From Thermogutta terrifontis (GTDB lineage: Bacteria > Planctomycetota > Planctomycetia > Pirellulales > Thermoguttaceae): 64,000 nt of DNA. Location of the stretch: positions 2,687,206 to 2,751,205 of the forward strand of contig NZ_CP018477.1 in assembly GCF_002277955.1 (NCBI RefSeq). The letters run 5' to 3'. Below are positions 63,288 to 64,000 of the stretch, piece by piece; the stretch's first letter is position 1, and each line of letters opens with the position of its first letter. The notes under the pieces are model-generated. The model worked only from the letters and a program-made list of their open reading frames with translations. It was not told the DNA's origin and did not search any database. A program made the translations under genes and the position numbers.

Positions 63288-64000
63288 ATGGCGTTTCGCT
63301 CAAGTCGTCGGGAATTCCTGCAGACGTCCGCCGTCATTGGTATCGGTTACTGGGTAGCCGGCGGAGTCCGCGCCGAGGAGAGCAAATCCCCCAACGAGAA
63401 AATTCAGTTTGCGTGCATTGGCGTGGGTGGCAAAGGCCAGAGTGACTCGGCAGATGCGGGAAACGCGGGTGTGGTCGTCGCAATTTGCGATGTCGATGAT
63501 AGGACACTCGACGCCGCCGCCAAGCGATTTACCAACGCGAAAAAGTACTATGACTTCCGCAAGCTGTTCGATGAAATGGCCGACAAGATCGACGCGGTCA
63601 CCGTTAGCACGCCCGACCATACCCACGCGGCGGCTTCTCTGCTGGCGATGCGGCTGGGCAAGCACTGCTTCTGCCAGAAGCCTCTCACCCGTACCATTTA
63701 CGAAGCCCGACTGATGGGACAAGTGGCTCGGGAAAAGAAAGTGCAAACCCAGATGGGGAATCAGGGCACAGCCAATCCGGCTCTCCGCCGTGCGGCCGCC
63801 TTGCTGAAGAAGAACATCCTGGGCACGGTGAAGGAAGTCCATGTGTGGACGAACCGCCCGATCTGGCCGCAAGGCGGCACCCGCGCGCCGGAACAACCCG
63901 TTCCTCCGTACCTCCACTGGGAAGAATGGATTGGCCCGGCCAAGTTCCGCCCCTATGCCCCGGGCTACCACCCGTTCTCGTGGCGCGGCTGGTGGGACTT
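63288..64000 (+). CDS. Tat-exported Gfo/Idh/MocA oxidoreductase (partial, runs off the right edge)
   Basis: 237 residues visible, with AGGAGG 7 nt before ATG 63288. The Tat signal is MAFRSSRREFLQTSAVIGIG. Rossmann motifs are FACIGVGGKGQSD and VVVAICDVDDRT, then TVSTPDHTHAAAS. The EKP motif reads CFCQKPLTR: Gln replaces Glu, which is seen in one planctomycete subgroup. The end PFSWRGWW shows the family C-terminal half has begun. It is a second member of the exported oxidoreductase family in this window (the first is at 24590-25879, with EKP). Confidence 0.92.
   Translation, partial: MAFRSSRREFLQTSAVIGIGYWVAGGVRAEESKSPNEKIQFACIGVGGKGQSDSADAGNAGVVVAICDVDDRTLDAAAKRFTNAKKYYDFRKLFDEMADKIDAVTVSTPDHTHAAASLLAMRLGKHCFCQKPLTRTIYEARLMGQVAREKKVQTQMGNQGTANPALRRAAALLKKNILGTVKEVHVWTNRPIWPQGGTRAPEQPVPPYLHWEEWIGPAKFRPYAPGYHPFSWRGWWD

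Overview
The window looks like a chromosome segment of a planctomycete, probably Pirellulales. It has moderately high GC, long intergenic gaps and many secreted proteins. The families also fit: DUF1501/Tat-type Gfo/Idh oxidoreductases, sulfatase, DUF4091, GYF and PQQ-propeller proteins, BatA/DUF58/VWA clusters. The small soluble proteins and sugar hydrolases resemble thermophilic Pirellulales such as Thermogutta. That assignment is inference from recollection of families, not from a search.

Layout: a partial tRNA-Ser at the left edge; a plus-strand group of envelope-type proteins (GYF, PQQ propeller, membrane-anchored beta-sandwich) at 0.7-4.2 kb; an RmlC-like epimerase and a degenerate sigma-54-activator-like regulator (4.2-6.4 kb); a minus-strand pair made of a giant DUF5107-TPR-CBM9-like protein and a Tat-type beta-propeller (6.5-11.5 kb); a repeat-rich gene desert full of small hairpins (11.9-13.0 kb); an RND/MMPL exporter; a pseudo-hydrolase lacking its nucleophile; a GntP permease; a DUF3352-like protein; a Gfo/Idh oxidoreductase translationally coupled to a HELAH metallopeptidase; GreA; a CPA/RCK antiporter; and a sulfatase interrupted by a single in-frame TGA (19-31 kb).

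The second half holds Maf, an HU-like protein, a TIGR04053-type radical SAM protein and a DUF4091 protein (31-36 kb). It continues with a four-gene minus-strand operon of BatA/DUF58/VWA proteins (36-42 kb); rpmF-fabD-fabG-acpP-fabF, the core of type II fatty acid synthesis without plsX/fabH (43.2-47.1 kb); an FHA membrane protein; a DksA/TraR zinc-finger protein; a mannonate dehydratase; a GH10-like protein; a GH38 alpha-mannosidase; a Trm112/HIT/BioF operon; a stand-alone receiver; and a second Gfo/Idh oxidoreductase running off the right edge.

The theme is carbohydrate and sulfated-glycan catabolism (sulfatase, GH38, GH10-like, DUF4091, mannonate dehydratase, GntP, Gfo/Idh) mixed with housekeeping genes. 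The most unusual signals are (i) a family of 17-22 nt hairpins with conserved ACAAG, TTCA or TGAA loops and covarying stems, clustered at 11.9-13.0 kb and scattered elsewhere; (ii) a dispersed 22-30 nt palindrome in at least six intergenic sites; and (iii) several enzymes whose family-defining catalytic residue is visibly replaced, or which are interrupted exactly at it.
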